A stretch of DNA of 64,000 bases from CAVWQV01 sp963757115 (GTDB taxonomy: Bacteria; Pseudomonadota; Alphaproteobacteria; Acetobacterales; Acetobacteraceae): positions 118,821-182,820 of the forward strand of contig CAVWQV010000011.1 of assembly GCA_963757115.1 (NCBI GenBank). Reading direction: 5' to 3'. The notes below the pieces were generated by a model. That model searched no databases. It saw only the letters and a program-made list of their open reading frames with translations, and was not told where the DNA came from. The translations under genes and the position numbers were made by a program. Below, in pieces: positions 55,287-63,278 of the stretch. Position 1 is the first letter of the stretch, and every line of letters starts with the position of its first letter.

Positions 55287-56649
55287 TCAGGCGGGTGCGA
55301 GGTCGGCGAGCAAGGTCGGGATGAATTCCGCGACCGTCGGATGGATGTGGACTGCCCGTTGAAGAAGTTGGTACGGCGCACCCGCGTACATCGTGTCGAG
55401 AATGCAATGCACTGCCTCGTCGCCGCTGGTACCGAGGATCGCGGCGCCGAGGATGCGCTCTGTTTCCCGATCGACGACGACCTTCATCAAGCCTTGCGTT
55501 TCGCCCTTCTGTACGCGCGGGACACGTCTTCCATGTTCATGCGCCCCACGAGGATCGACCGGCCCTGGGACTTGGCCTCCGTTTCGGTCAGGCCGACCCG
55601 GCCGAGCGGCGGGTCGATGAACATGGCGTAGGCGGTGATTCGATCCGACACCTTGCGGCTCTCCCCTGCAAGAAGATTGCCGCCGACGATCTCGCTGTCG
55701 TCGTACGAAGTGTGGGTGAATGCGCCCCGCCCGTTGCACTCGCCGAGCGCCCAAATACCGGGGACGTTGGTTTCGAGCCGTTCGTTCACCTCGATGACGC
55801 CGTGAGGGTTTGTCGCGACGCCGGCGCGGTCGAGGCCGAGATCATCCGTGTTCGGCTGTCGCCCGGCGGCGAGCAGCAGGTGCGAGCCCTCGACGCGACC
55901 GCCTTGGAACGTCGACGGCGATCTCCCCGCCTTCGTCTGAGACGGCGAGCTCCCGCCGCTCCGAGATGGATCGCGATCCCTTCGGCTGCGAGAATGCCCC
56001 GGATCGCCTCGGAGATCTCCGGGTCCTCGCGCGCGGTCAGGCGATCCGCGCGCTCGATCACCGTCACTGCGGCGCCGAACCGGCGATACATCTGGGCGAA
56101 CTCTAGGGCCACGTAGCTGCCGCCGATGACCACGAGATGCGCGGGCACCTCGTCGAGCTCGAGGATGGTGCTGCTTGTTAGATGCGGCACGTTCGCGAGC
56201 CCAGGGATGGGCGGCGTCGCCGGTCGCGCGCCGACGTTGATGAAGATGCGCTCGGCGGCAAGCGTCTCGTCGCCCACCTGCACTGCGCGCGACGAGGTGA
56301 AACGGGCATGGCCCCTGATCACTGTGATGTCGGCGGTGTTGCGCAAGGAGCGCTCGACCGCGTGGCGGCTCGTGCCGCGGATGTCGTCCATGCGGGCCTT
56401 CACGCGCCGCATGTCGACACCGACGTCGCCGCCGATGGTCACGCCGTATTCGCCGGCGCGACGTGCGGTGTGGGCCACATAGGCGCTGGCGACCAGCGCC
56501 TTGGTGGGAGTGCAGCCGGTGTTGATGCAGGTGCCGCCGAAGCGGTTCCGCTCGACGATCGCGACGCGCTGCCCGGCCCCGGCCAGACGTCGCGCGAGCG
56601 ATGGGCCGGCCTGCCCGGTGCCGATGATGATGGCGTCATAATTCGGCAT
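55287..56649 (-). pseudogene. flavin-dependent disulfide oxidoreductase (mercuric reductase-like), three frameshifts
   Basis: ATG at 56649 (CGGAG upstream) starts MPNYDAIIIGTGQAGPSLAR. The redox Cys pair is at 41 and 46 (FGGTCINTGCTPTKALVASA). The NAD-binding VVIGGSYVALEFAQMYRRFG follows. The frame then breaks near 55975 (to ELAVSDEGGEIAVDV), near 55915 (to GSHLLLAAGRQPNTDDLGLD) and near 55520 (to KGETQGLMKVVVDRETERIL). The end has VHIHPTVAEFIPTLLADLAP with the His-Glu pair of this family. No mercury-binding N-terminal domain exists, so this is the general 'mercuric reductase-like' flavoprotein. Three lesions make decay likely, though all motifs survive. Confidence 0.75.
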
Positions 56650-56731
56650 GACGGCTCCGTAATAATCGGCGGAGCTTGCTCCCCCCGCCCAGGACAGGCA
56701 ACCGTAACGGCCTGGATGCGGGGAGGCGCTT

Positions 56732-57763
56732 ATGCGAGCTGCGGTATTCCATGGCGTCGGCCAGAAACTCGCCATCGAGGAGCGGCAACGCCCGACGGCC
56801 GAACCCGGCGGCCTCGTGCTGAAGGTGGCCTACTCCGGCATTTGCGGCTCGGACCTCCACGCCACCGAGGAGGGGCTCGTGCCGTTGGAGCCAGACACGG
56901 TGCTGGGGCACGAGTTCGCCGGCGAGGTTGTCGATTCCAACTCTCCGGGCTGGCGCACCGGCGACCGGGTGATCGGCGTGCCGTTACGCGAATGCGATGC
57001 ATGCCGCCCGCTCGGCCGCTGCAAGGACGGGCTCGGCATCCTGTGCGCGAACAGCCGCATCATCGGCCTGTCGGCGGCCGTGCCGGGCGCCTACGCCGAG
57101 TATGTCCATCTCGGTGCGGGGCACGCCTTGCGGGTTCCGGACGGCGTCGGCCTGAAGACGGCGGCACTTGCCGAGCCGCTTGCGGTGGGCGCGCACGCCG
57201 TCCGCCTCGGCGGCGCGCTGTACGGGGCGCGTGTGCTGGTGATCGGGGCGGGGCCGATCGGGCTCGCGGTGACCGCATTCGCCCGTTTCGCCGGCGCCCG
57301 GGAGGTCGCGGTCAGCGAGTTGGACCCGACGCGGCGGGAGCGCGCCGTAGCGCTTGGCGCAACCGTGCTGCTCGATCCGGCAGCCGGGCCGATCGGCCCG
57401 ACCTTTGCCGACGCCGCCGGCGGCGGGCCGGAGGTGATCTTCGAGTGCGTCGGCGCACCAGGATTGCTGCAGACTTGCATGGAGCTTGCGCCAACCCACG
57501 GGCGCATCGTCGTGGTCGGGGTGAACCGCAACGAAGACGCGATTCTGCCGCGCGTCGGCATCCGCAAGGAGCTGAGCCTGCGCTTCGCCCTCGGCTACCA
57601 GCATGAGGACTTCTCGCTCGTGCTTGGCCTGATGGAAGCCGGCCGGATCGACGCCGATGCGATGGTGTCAAGTGTGATCGGGTTGCCGGAGCTGCCGGAC
57701 ATGTTCGAGCGCCTGCGCCGGCCAAACCCGCATGGCAAAGTGCTGATCGATCCGTCACGCTAG
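56732..57763 (+). CDS. zinc-dependent alcohol dehydrogenase, intact
   Basis: 343 residues. The catalytic zinc site is LKVAYSGICGSDLHATEEGL and TVLGHEFAGEVVDSN. A partial structural-zinc loop is RECDACRPLGRCKDGLGILC. The NAD-binding VLVIGAGPIGLAVTAFARFA and PEVIFECVGAPGLLQTCMEL follow. It shares its overall layout with the frameshifted copy at 31941-33021 but is complete. The substrate cannot be told. It diverges from the flavin disulfide reductase with 82 bases between, which must hold both promoters. Confidence 0.9.
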   Translation: MRAAVFHGVGQKLAIEERQRPTAEPGGLVLKVAYSGICGSDLHATEEGLVPLEPDTVLGHEFAGEVVDSNSPGWRTGDRVIGVPLRECDACRPLGRCKDGLGILCANSRIIGLSAAVPGAYAEYVHLGAGHALRVPDGVGLKTAALAEPLAVGAHAVRLGGALYGARVLVIGAGPIGLAVTAFARFAGAREVAVSELDPTRRERAVALGATVLLDPAAGPIGPTFADAAGGGPEVIFECVGAPGLLQTCMELAPTHGRIVVVGVNRNEDAILPRVGIRKELSLRFALGYQHEDFSLVLGLMEAGRIDADAMVSSVIGLPELPDMFERLRRPNPHGKVLIDPSR

Positions 57764-57919
57764 CGCTGGCAGAAGTACCGATCGGTCAGGGCAATTTCGA
57801 AGCCGACACTCGACTGTACCGATCGGCTTACAATTTTTCACAACCCGCCAATTTTGGGAGAGCCTCGCTCGTCTACTGTCTCGCCTCGGCGCATGTCGCC
57901 GACGGTGAAGGAGAGTGAG

Positions 57920-58519
57920 ATGTCATTTCCCGGATTTTCCGGTTGGAGACGGCCTGTTCTCGTGATCGCCCTCGCGGGTGGCGCCATCGGGGCCGGCGGC
58001 CTCGCAATCGCGGCAACGACGCCCGGCAACTCCGGCTGGCGGCACGGTCCGCGGCTGGGACGGATTCAGCATGTCGTTCGCGAAGCCCTTGACTCGGTCG
58101 GCGCGACGACAGCGCAGGAGGACAAGGTGCACGACATCATTGCCGCCGCCTTCTCGGACATGCAGCAGGACCGCGCGCAACACGTTGCGATGCGTAAACA
58201 GGTGCTTGATCTTCTGCGCGCGCCCACCATCGACCGCGACGCCGTCGAGAAGCTGCGCAGCGAACAGGTGGCTCGCTTCGATGCGCGGTCGAAAAAGATG
58301 GTGGGCGCCCTGCTCGACGCCGCCGACCAACTCACTCCCGAGCAGCGCGGCAAGCTCGCGGACCGCTTGGCGTGGAGGATGGAGCATCGCGACGGAAGAG
58401 AAGGTCGAATGGACATGAACCGAGACTCGAGGCATTTCGTCCACGACCACGATGACGGGCCGGATGGTCGGTCCGACCGCGACGACAGGGACAGGGACCG
58501 GGACCGGGACCGCGACTGA
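57920..58519 (+). CDS. Spy/CpxP-like (LTXXQ) periplasmic protein with an Asp/Arg repeat tail
   Basis: 199 residues from the ATG at 57920 (GGAGAG upstream). A signal or anchor segment PVLVIALAGGAIGAGGLAIA is followed by a helical domain with EDKVHDIIAAAFSDMQQDRA, VLDLLRAPTIDRDAVEKLRS and ALLDAADQLTPEQRGKLADR, where LTPEQ is the Spy/CpxP motif. The last 25 residues are His/Asp-rich (HDHDDGPDGRSDR) and end in repeated Asp-Arg pairs. Spy-type proteins are periplasmic chaperones or metal-stress proteins; the tail might bind metal. The extreme Asp-Arg repeat is unusual. Confidence 0.75.
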   Translation: MSFPGFSGWRRPVLVIALAGGAIGAGGLAIAATTPGNSGWRHGPRLGRIQHVVREALDSVGATTAQEDKVHDIIAAAFSDMQQDRAQHVAMRKQVLDLLRAPTIDRDAVEKLRSEQVARFDARSKKMVGALLDAADQLTPEQRGKLADRLAWRMEHRDGREGRMDMNRDSRHFVHDHDDGPDGRSDRDDRDRDRDRDRD

Positions 58520-58745
58520 GTGGGCGCGCGGCCGCGTAGTCCCCTCATCCCCTACCGCGGCATCTTCCGCCGCCCGGCAGACCACATTGCGCATGGGCCA
58601 CCGAGCGGCGCCGCCGGGCTAAGCCCGCGAGCGCGATGGCGATCACGAGTTCGCGGAGCCGTCCAGTAGGCTTGGCCCGGGTTTGCGGCGGTGCTGCCAC
58701 CAGGCAGGCTCGCCGTCTGGCCATTCGGCTGAGGAGAACGATTAT

Positions 58746-59739
58746 ATGCGCGCCATCTGGTACGAGCGGCAGGGGCCGGCCCGCGACGTTCTGACGCCGG
58801 GCGAGTTGCCGACGCCCACCCCCGCGCGGGGCGAGGTTCTGGTGCGAACTCATGGCGTCGGGCGTGAACCCGGCCGACACGTACATGCGGCGCGGCCAAG
58901 CCGGGCCGATGGAATATCAGCGCGTCGTCACCAACAGCGATGGCGCCGGCGTAGTGGAAGCGGTGGGGCCGGGCGTTGCCGCATCCTGGGTCGGTCAGCG
59001 CGTGTGGCTATACAACGGACAGCGCAACGGCCGTTGGTGCGGCACGGCGGCAGAATTTATCGCTCTTGATGCCGACCTCATCACGAAGCTGCCGGACGAC
59101 GTGTCGTTCGCCGAGGGCGCGACGCTCGGCATTCCGTGCATGACCGCGCATCGCTGCGTGTTCCTGGCTGGCCCCGTCCAGGGCCGCACCGTCCTCGTCA
59201 CCGGCGGCGCGGGCGCGGTCGGGCACTACGCGGTGCAGCTCGCGTCATGGGCGGGTGCGACGGTGATTGCCACGGTCAGTTCGGAGGAGAAGGCGGCCCG
59301 CGCGCGCGCCGGGGGTGCCGCTCACACGATCGACTACCGGCGCGAGGACGTCGCGGCACGTGTCGCTGAGTTCACGGGCGGAGCCGGCGTCAATCACGTA
59401 GTCGAGGTCGATTTCGGCGGCAATCTTGGCGCCACACTGGCGAGCCTTCGAGACAACGGCAGCATCGCGTTCTACGCCACGAGCGGCGAACCCAACCCCT
59501 CCGTCCCGGCGCGGTCGCTCATGCTCAGGAACGTGACAATCCACGGAATGCGGTTGCCCGGCTCGCCGCACGAGAGCCGCCGCCGCGCGCAGTCCGACAT
59601 CCTGGCGTGGCTGCGCGGCGGCAAGCGGGTGCTGTCGGTCGCGGCCGAGTTTCCGCTTGCGGAGACGGCCGCTGCTCACGAGACCGTCGAGGCTGGTGGC
59701 AAGGTCGGAACCGTCGTCGTGCGGCCGGATCAGTCGTGA
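58746..59739 (+). CDS. qor: NADPH:quinone reductase (zeta-crystallin) family (one frameshift)
   Basis: ATG at 58746 starts MRAIWYERQGPARDVLTPGE and runs to VLVRTH. Near 58852 the frame changes and continues MASGVNPADTYMRRGQAGPM. From there the protein is complete: ATLGIPCMTAHRCVFLAGPV, VLVTGGAGAVGHYAVQLASW (NADP-binding), HVVEVDFGGNLGATLASLRD, and KVGTVVVRPDQS with stop at 59737-59739. About 331 residues in all, no zinc sites. It reduces quinones or other enones with NADPH. Its stop overlaps the start of the next gene (TGATG). Confidence 0.85.
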
Positions 59740-60305
59740 TGATCGCAATCGATGTTGATGCCGCTTGCGCAATCTGGCGGCGGATCGACAACCCCGGTCA
59801 CGATGCGGCGCGGCTGACGCGCAATGAAGCCGGGTGGCGATGCGTGGCACGGCCGTATTCAGGCACGAACTCTGGGCCAGCGTGCATCAACTATCTCGTC
59901 GACCTCGATCCAGACTGGAGCACCAGATCCGGGCGCGTCCAGGGATTCCTGGCCGACCGGCCGATTGACGTGTCGATCGGGAGAAAAGCGGGCGCTTGGA
60001 CCCTCAACGGCACCCGAATTTCAGGATTGGAGCACGTCGCGCATCTCGACTACGGGTTCACGCCGGCCACCAACCTACAGCAGCTACGCGCAACGTCCTT
60101 GAGGCAAGGCCAATGGATGGAGCTCCCGGTGGCGTGGTTCGACGTAGATACCGGTACTCTGAGCGAGTTGCCGCAACGCTACGAGCGCATCGGCGAGACG
60201 ACGTATCGCTACGCGGCACCAACCGTCCCCTACGAGGCGATATTGGAGCTTTCGTCGAACGGGTTCGTAGCCAATTATCCCGGCCTTTGGATCATGGAGC
60301 CGTGA
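59739..60305 (+). CDS. putative glycolipid-binding family protein (DUF1089/PF06475 type)
   Basis: 188 residues, intact. It shows the family's W-R-x-x-D-N-P-G-H-D-A-A-R-L start, YLVDLDPDWSTRSGRVQGFL, LEHVAHLDYGFTPATNLQQL and PVAWFDVDTGTLSELPQRYE. The DLDPDWSTR and GFTPATN boxes identify the family. Its function is not established; the name comes from an early suggestion of glycolipid binding. It is translationally coupled to the quinone reductase gene before it. Confidence 0.78.
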   Translation: MIAIDVDAACAIWRRIDNPGHDAARLTRNEAGWRCVARPYSGTNSGPACINYLVDLDPDWSTRSGRVQGFLADRPIDVSIGRKAGAWTLNGTRISGLEHVAHLDYGFTPATNLQQLRATSLRQGQWMELPVAWFDVDTGTLSELPQRYERIGETTYRYAAPTVPYEAILELSSNGFVANYPGLWIMEP

Positions 60306-60368
60306 AACCCCCGGGACCGCACCCGCAAAGAGCGTGAGCCGAGCGATCTACACAGTGGTCAACGGTCG

Positions 60369-60866
60369 CTAGCGGTTGAACTGCTCGTCGGCCGGAACGT
60401 CCTCGTCAGGACCAACGTAGAGCTTCGCGCAAGCGGCCGCGAGCACGCCTCCCTCCACGCGGAGGTCGTCGCGGAACGCGTCGCGGATGAAGTCAATCGT
60501 GTCGAAATGCCGGTCTTCGAAATACATCGGATGCACCTGCTCGCGCTCCGCTCCGTAAACTACCCGGCCGATCTTGGCCCAAATGGTCGCCATCGTGCAC
60601 ATCCCGCATGGCTGCAAGGTTGAATAAAGCGTCGCGCCCCGGAACTCGGATCGGGACAAGCGCTCGCCGGCGCGGCGCATTGCGACGATCTCAGCGTGCG
60701 CTGTCGGGTCGTGCCGCAGGTCGACCTCATTGTGCCCCTCGCCGATGACCTCGCCATCCAGCACGATCACGCAGCCGATCGGATTGGCTCCCGGCTTGCG
60801 ATCGCCCTTGGCGGCGAGAGCCATGGCGCGGCGCATGAAATCGGCATCGGTCTTCTCGTTCGGCAT
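60369..60866 (-). CDS. nucleoside deaminase (cytidine/guanine deaminase-like)
   Basis: 165 residues. The zinc site is complete: TAHAEIVAMRRAG with His57 and Glu59, and LQPCGMCTMATIWAKIGRVV with Cys87 and Cys90. RKPGANPIGCVIVLDGEVIG opens the fold. The family includes guanine and tRNA-adenosine deaminases; without TadA's typical tail a nucleobase or nucleoside deaminase is more likely. The second such protein in this window is at 15447. It stands alone, with the next gene ending 83 bases upstream. Confidence 0.88.
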   Translation of the reverse strand: MPNEKTDADFMRRAMALAAKGDRKPGANPIGCVIVLDGEVIGEGHNEVDLRHDPTAHAEIVAMRRAGERLSRSEFRGATLYSTLQPCGMCTMATIWAKIGRVVYGAEREQVHPMYFEDRHFDTIDFIRDAFRDDLRVEGGVLAAACAKLYVGPDEDVPADEQFNR

Positions 60867-60949
60867 CGCCGGGTAAAGCGGGACGGGAACAATGGTTCCG
60901 CTTGTGCTGCGGTCGAACGAAAGGTCATCGAACCTGCATCAGGCGTCGC

Positions 60950-61816
60950 TCACCAAGTCGCGGCTGCCTCCTCGGCGAAAGCGCGATAGCTCCGCAAGGG
61001 GTGCCCGAGCAGGGCCTCGAGTGTCCCGCGGGTGTCGTTGCCGGGCACCATTCCAAACCGGTGAAATGCCCGGAACATCATGCGGAGATCGTGTGCCATC
61101 CAGCCCGGCATCATCCCAGCCGCCCAAGTCTCGAAGGCCGGCAGATCATCGCCGCCGTAGCGGACCTCGCGCCCTAGCACGGAGGCCCAGATCGCCGCCA
61201 CGTCCGCCCCGGTCAGCGTGTCGGGGCCGACGAGCTCGATCGTGGTGCGCGGCAGTGGGTCGGGCGCTTGCTCCCGGCGCAGCAGCTCAGCCGCGGCGGC
61301 ATCGGCGATGTCCCGGGCATCCACCATTGCGACCCCCGCGCCGCCGATAGGCTGCGGATAGATGCCATCCTTCAGCGCGTCCCGGAGCACCAGATCGTTC
61401 TGCATGAAGTAGGCTGGCCTGAGCACGGTCGCGGGAATGGCCTGCGCATCGATCACCCGCTCGATGAGGTGCTTGCCCGCGAAATGCGGGACGTCGTCGA
61501 ACAGAGCGCTGTTGAACACCGAGAAGTACACGATCCGCTGGACGCCGGCTTCTCGCGCGAGATCGAGCGTCAAGAGTGCCTGCGTCGTTTCGTCGGGCAC
61601 CACGGCGTTGATGAGAAACAGCGTGTCGATACCCTTCAGTGCCGCGCGGACCGAGGTGACGTCCGTCATGTCGCCCTGCACAGGTTGGACGCCCGCCGAA
61701 ACCTTGAGCTTCGAGGCATCGCGTGCGAACGCGCGAACCTTTGCGCCCCGCTCCGCAAGCCTTCGCACGACTTCCGATCCGATCTTGCCGGTGCTGCCTG
61801 TCACGAGAATGGTCAT
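60950..61816 (-). CDS. NmrA-like NAD(P)-binding protein
   Basis: 288 residues, intact. The N-terminal ILVTGSTGKIGSEVVRRLAE is the NmrA-type Rossmann motif; AGVQPVQGDMTDVTSVRAAL, IDTLFLINAVVPDETTQALL, RIVYFSVFNSALF and ATVLRPAYFMQNDLVLRDAL follow. The catalytic Tyr-x3-Lys of short-chain dehydrogenases is missing, so it may be a redox sensor or an atypical reductase. It diverges from the LysR gene at 61915, a usual pairing in which the LysR protein controls the target gene. Confidence 0.88.
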   Translation of the reverse strand: MTILVTGSTGKIGSEVVRRLAERGAKVRAFARDASKLKVSAGVQPVQGDMTDVTSVRAALKGIDTLFLINAVVPDETTQALLTLDLAREAGVQRIVYFSVFNSALFDDVPHFAGKHLIERVIDAQAIPATVLRPAYFMQNDLVLRDALKDGIYPQPIGGAGVAMVDARDIADAAAAELLRREQAPDPLPRTTIELVGPDTLTGADVAAIWASVLGREVRYGGDDLPAFETWAAGMMPGWMAHDLRMMFRAFHRFGMVPGNDTRGTLEALLGHPLRSYRAFAEEAAATW

Positions 61817-61914
61817 GGTCGGCTCCTAGTTGCATTGGCAGGACGATTTAGAACCCGACCGGGGGCTTGGAATGGGGGTGGACCGCAACGGACCGTTCCA
61901 GATATGCAACTCCG

Positions 61915-62808
61915 ATGGACCTGAACGCCGTGCGTGACTTCCTCGCGGTGGCGGAGCAAGGCAGCTACGCTGAGGCTGGCCGGGTCCTCGGCCTGCCCAA
62001 GTCGACGCTCTCGCGCCGGGTGGCCGCGCTGGAGCAGTCCCTTGGCGTCCGCTTGATAGACCGTAACTCGCGTCGCTTGCGGCTCACGGCCGAGGGAGAC
62101 GAACTACGGGATCGCGCTGCAAGTCTCGTCATGGCGCTGTCGGAATTGGAGGAGCAGGTCCGGCCGGCTGACGCGCCGCTCAAAGGAAGGCTGCGCATAA
62201 GCGTCCCCGTCCTGTTCGGGCACTTCTCCCTCGGCAGGATCGCGGCGCGCTTCGCCGAGGCACATCCCGGCGTGCTCCTCGAAGCGGTCGTGGAGGATCG
62301 GAAAGTCGATCTCCTACGGGAAGGCTTCGATGCCGCGCTGCGGGTAAATCCATCGCCCGACAGCACGCTCACCGGGCGCCTGCTGGGGCGCAATCGGCTG
62401 GTGCTCGTCGCGGCACCAGCACTTGCCGGCCGCCTTGGTTACGAGGGGCGCTCTCCCGAGGTCGTGGTGTGGCCAGCCGTCGTGCGGCAAGGCTGGGGAG
62501 ACGATGGCGGCTGGGATGTGGTTGGAGCGGGAGGTGCGGTCCGGGTACCCGCCAAGGTGCGCCTCGACCTTTCCTCTCCTTTGGCGATCCGAGATGCCGT
62601 GCTCGTGGGGGCGGGGGCCGCCCTTCTTCCCCAAACGCTCGTTCGGCAAGACCTGGCCGAAGGGCGATTGATCCGTCTGGGAGAAAAGGTCGGCGATCCC
62701 GAGGATATCTGGATTGTGCACGCGTCAGGGCGCCTGCCGAGCCGTCGGCTACGCGCCCTGATCAACCTCATGATCACTTTCTTCGCAGACGAGCCTCTCT
62801 CAGGCTGA
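61915..62808 (+). CDS. LysR-family transcriptional regulator
   Basis: 297 residues from the ATG at 61915. The winged helix-turn-helix is MDLNAVRDFLAVAEQGSYAE, AGRVLGLPKSTLSRRVAALE and RLIDRNSRRLRLTAEGDEL. The effector domain carries LRISVPVLFGHFSLGRIAAR, LREGFDAALRVNPSPDSTL and AIRDAVLVGAGAALLPQTLV. It belongs to the CrgA-like group. It diverges from the NmrA-like gene with about 98 bases between, which probably hold its operator. Complete and well formed. Confidence 0.92.
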   Translation: MDLNAVRDFLAVAEQGSYAEAGRVLGLPKSTLSRRVAALEQSLGVRLIDRNSRRLRLTAEGDELRDRAASLVMALSELEEQVRPADAPLKGRLRISVPVLFGHFSLGRIAARFAEAHPGVLLEAVVEDRKVDLLREGFDAALRVNPSPDSTLTGRLLGRNRLVLVAAPALAGRLGYEGRSPEVVVWPAVVRQGWGDDGGWDVVGAGGAVRVPAKVRLDLSSPLAIRDAVLVGAGAALLPQTLVRQDLAEGRLIRLGEKVGDPEDIWIVHASGRLPSRRLRALINLMITFFADEPLSG

Positions 62809-62827
62809 CGGTCCAGCCACTCCGTTC

Positions 62828-62844
62828 GTAGGCCAAGGGCCTAC
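62828..62844. terminator. weak bidirectional terminator-like hairpin
   Basis: GTAGGCC-AAG-GGCCTAC forms a perfect 7-bp stem between the convergent LysR and DUF35 genes and includes the DUF35 stop codon. There is no T-run, so its strength is doubtful. Confidence 0.35.
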
Positions 62845-63278
62845 TCGGTCAGGCGCCACTGCACCAGCGTGTACGGGGTCTTGGCATCGTCGTGCGGCTC
62901 GAACACCGCCTCGACCGGGGCGCCGATCGTCACCGGCTGCTGCGGGTCGCCCAGGAGGTTCCCGAGCATCCGGATGTTGCCGGCGTGCGGCAACTCAACC
63001 AATACCGCGATGTACGGGCCGAACCCCTTGAGCGCCGGATGCACCGGGTGCCAGCAACGGGTCCACGTCCAGATCTTGCCCCGGCCCTCGACCTCGGCCC
63101 ACTTCATGTCCCAGGAGCGGCAGTTGTCGCGCAGCCATTCCGGCCCCCACTGCCACGTCTGGCAGGCGCCGCAGCGCTGCACCATCAGCTTGCCCTCGCG
63201 CGTGCCTTCCCAATACGGCGCGTCGAGCTTGTCGAATTCGGTGACGGGCTCGGGCAATCCTTTCGGCAGATACGACAT
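62841..63278 (-). CDS. OB-fold zinc-ribbon protein of the DUF35 family (thiolase/HMG partner)
   Basis: 145 residues from the ATG at 63278. An N-terminal helix PVTEFDKLDAPYWEGTREGK leads to a zinc-ribbon-like QRCGACQTWQWGPEWLRDNC, then an OB-fold with WAEVEGRGKIWTWTRCWHPV and GPYIAVLVELPHAGNIRMLG. DUF35 proteins are obligate partners of SCP2-type thiolases in lipid or steroid side-chain breakdown. Its ATG overlaps the thiolase stop (ATGA), which supports that pairing. Confidence 0.88.
   Translation of the reverse strand: MSYLPKGLPEPVTEFDKLDAPYWEGTREGKLMVQRCGACQTWQWGPEWLRDNCRSWDMKWAEVEGRGKIWTWTRCWHPVHPALKGFGPYIAVLVELPHAGNIRMLGNLLGDPQQPVTIGAPVEAVFEPHDDAKTPYTLVQWRLTE

Noticed and set aside
55287..56649. 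Mercury-resistance operon
   Set aside because: The flavoprotein lacks the mercury-binding N-terminal domain and C-terminal Cys pair, and no merR, merT or merP is present.
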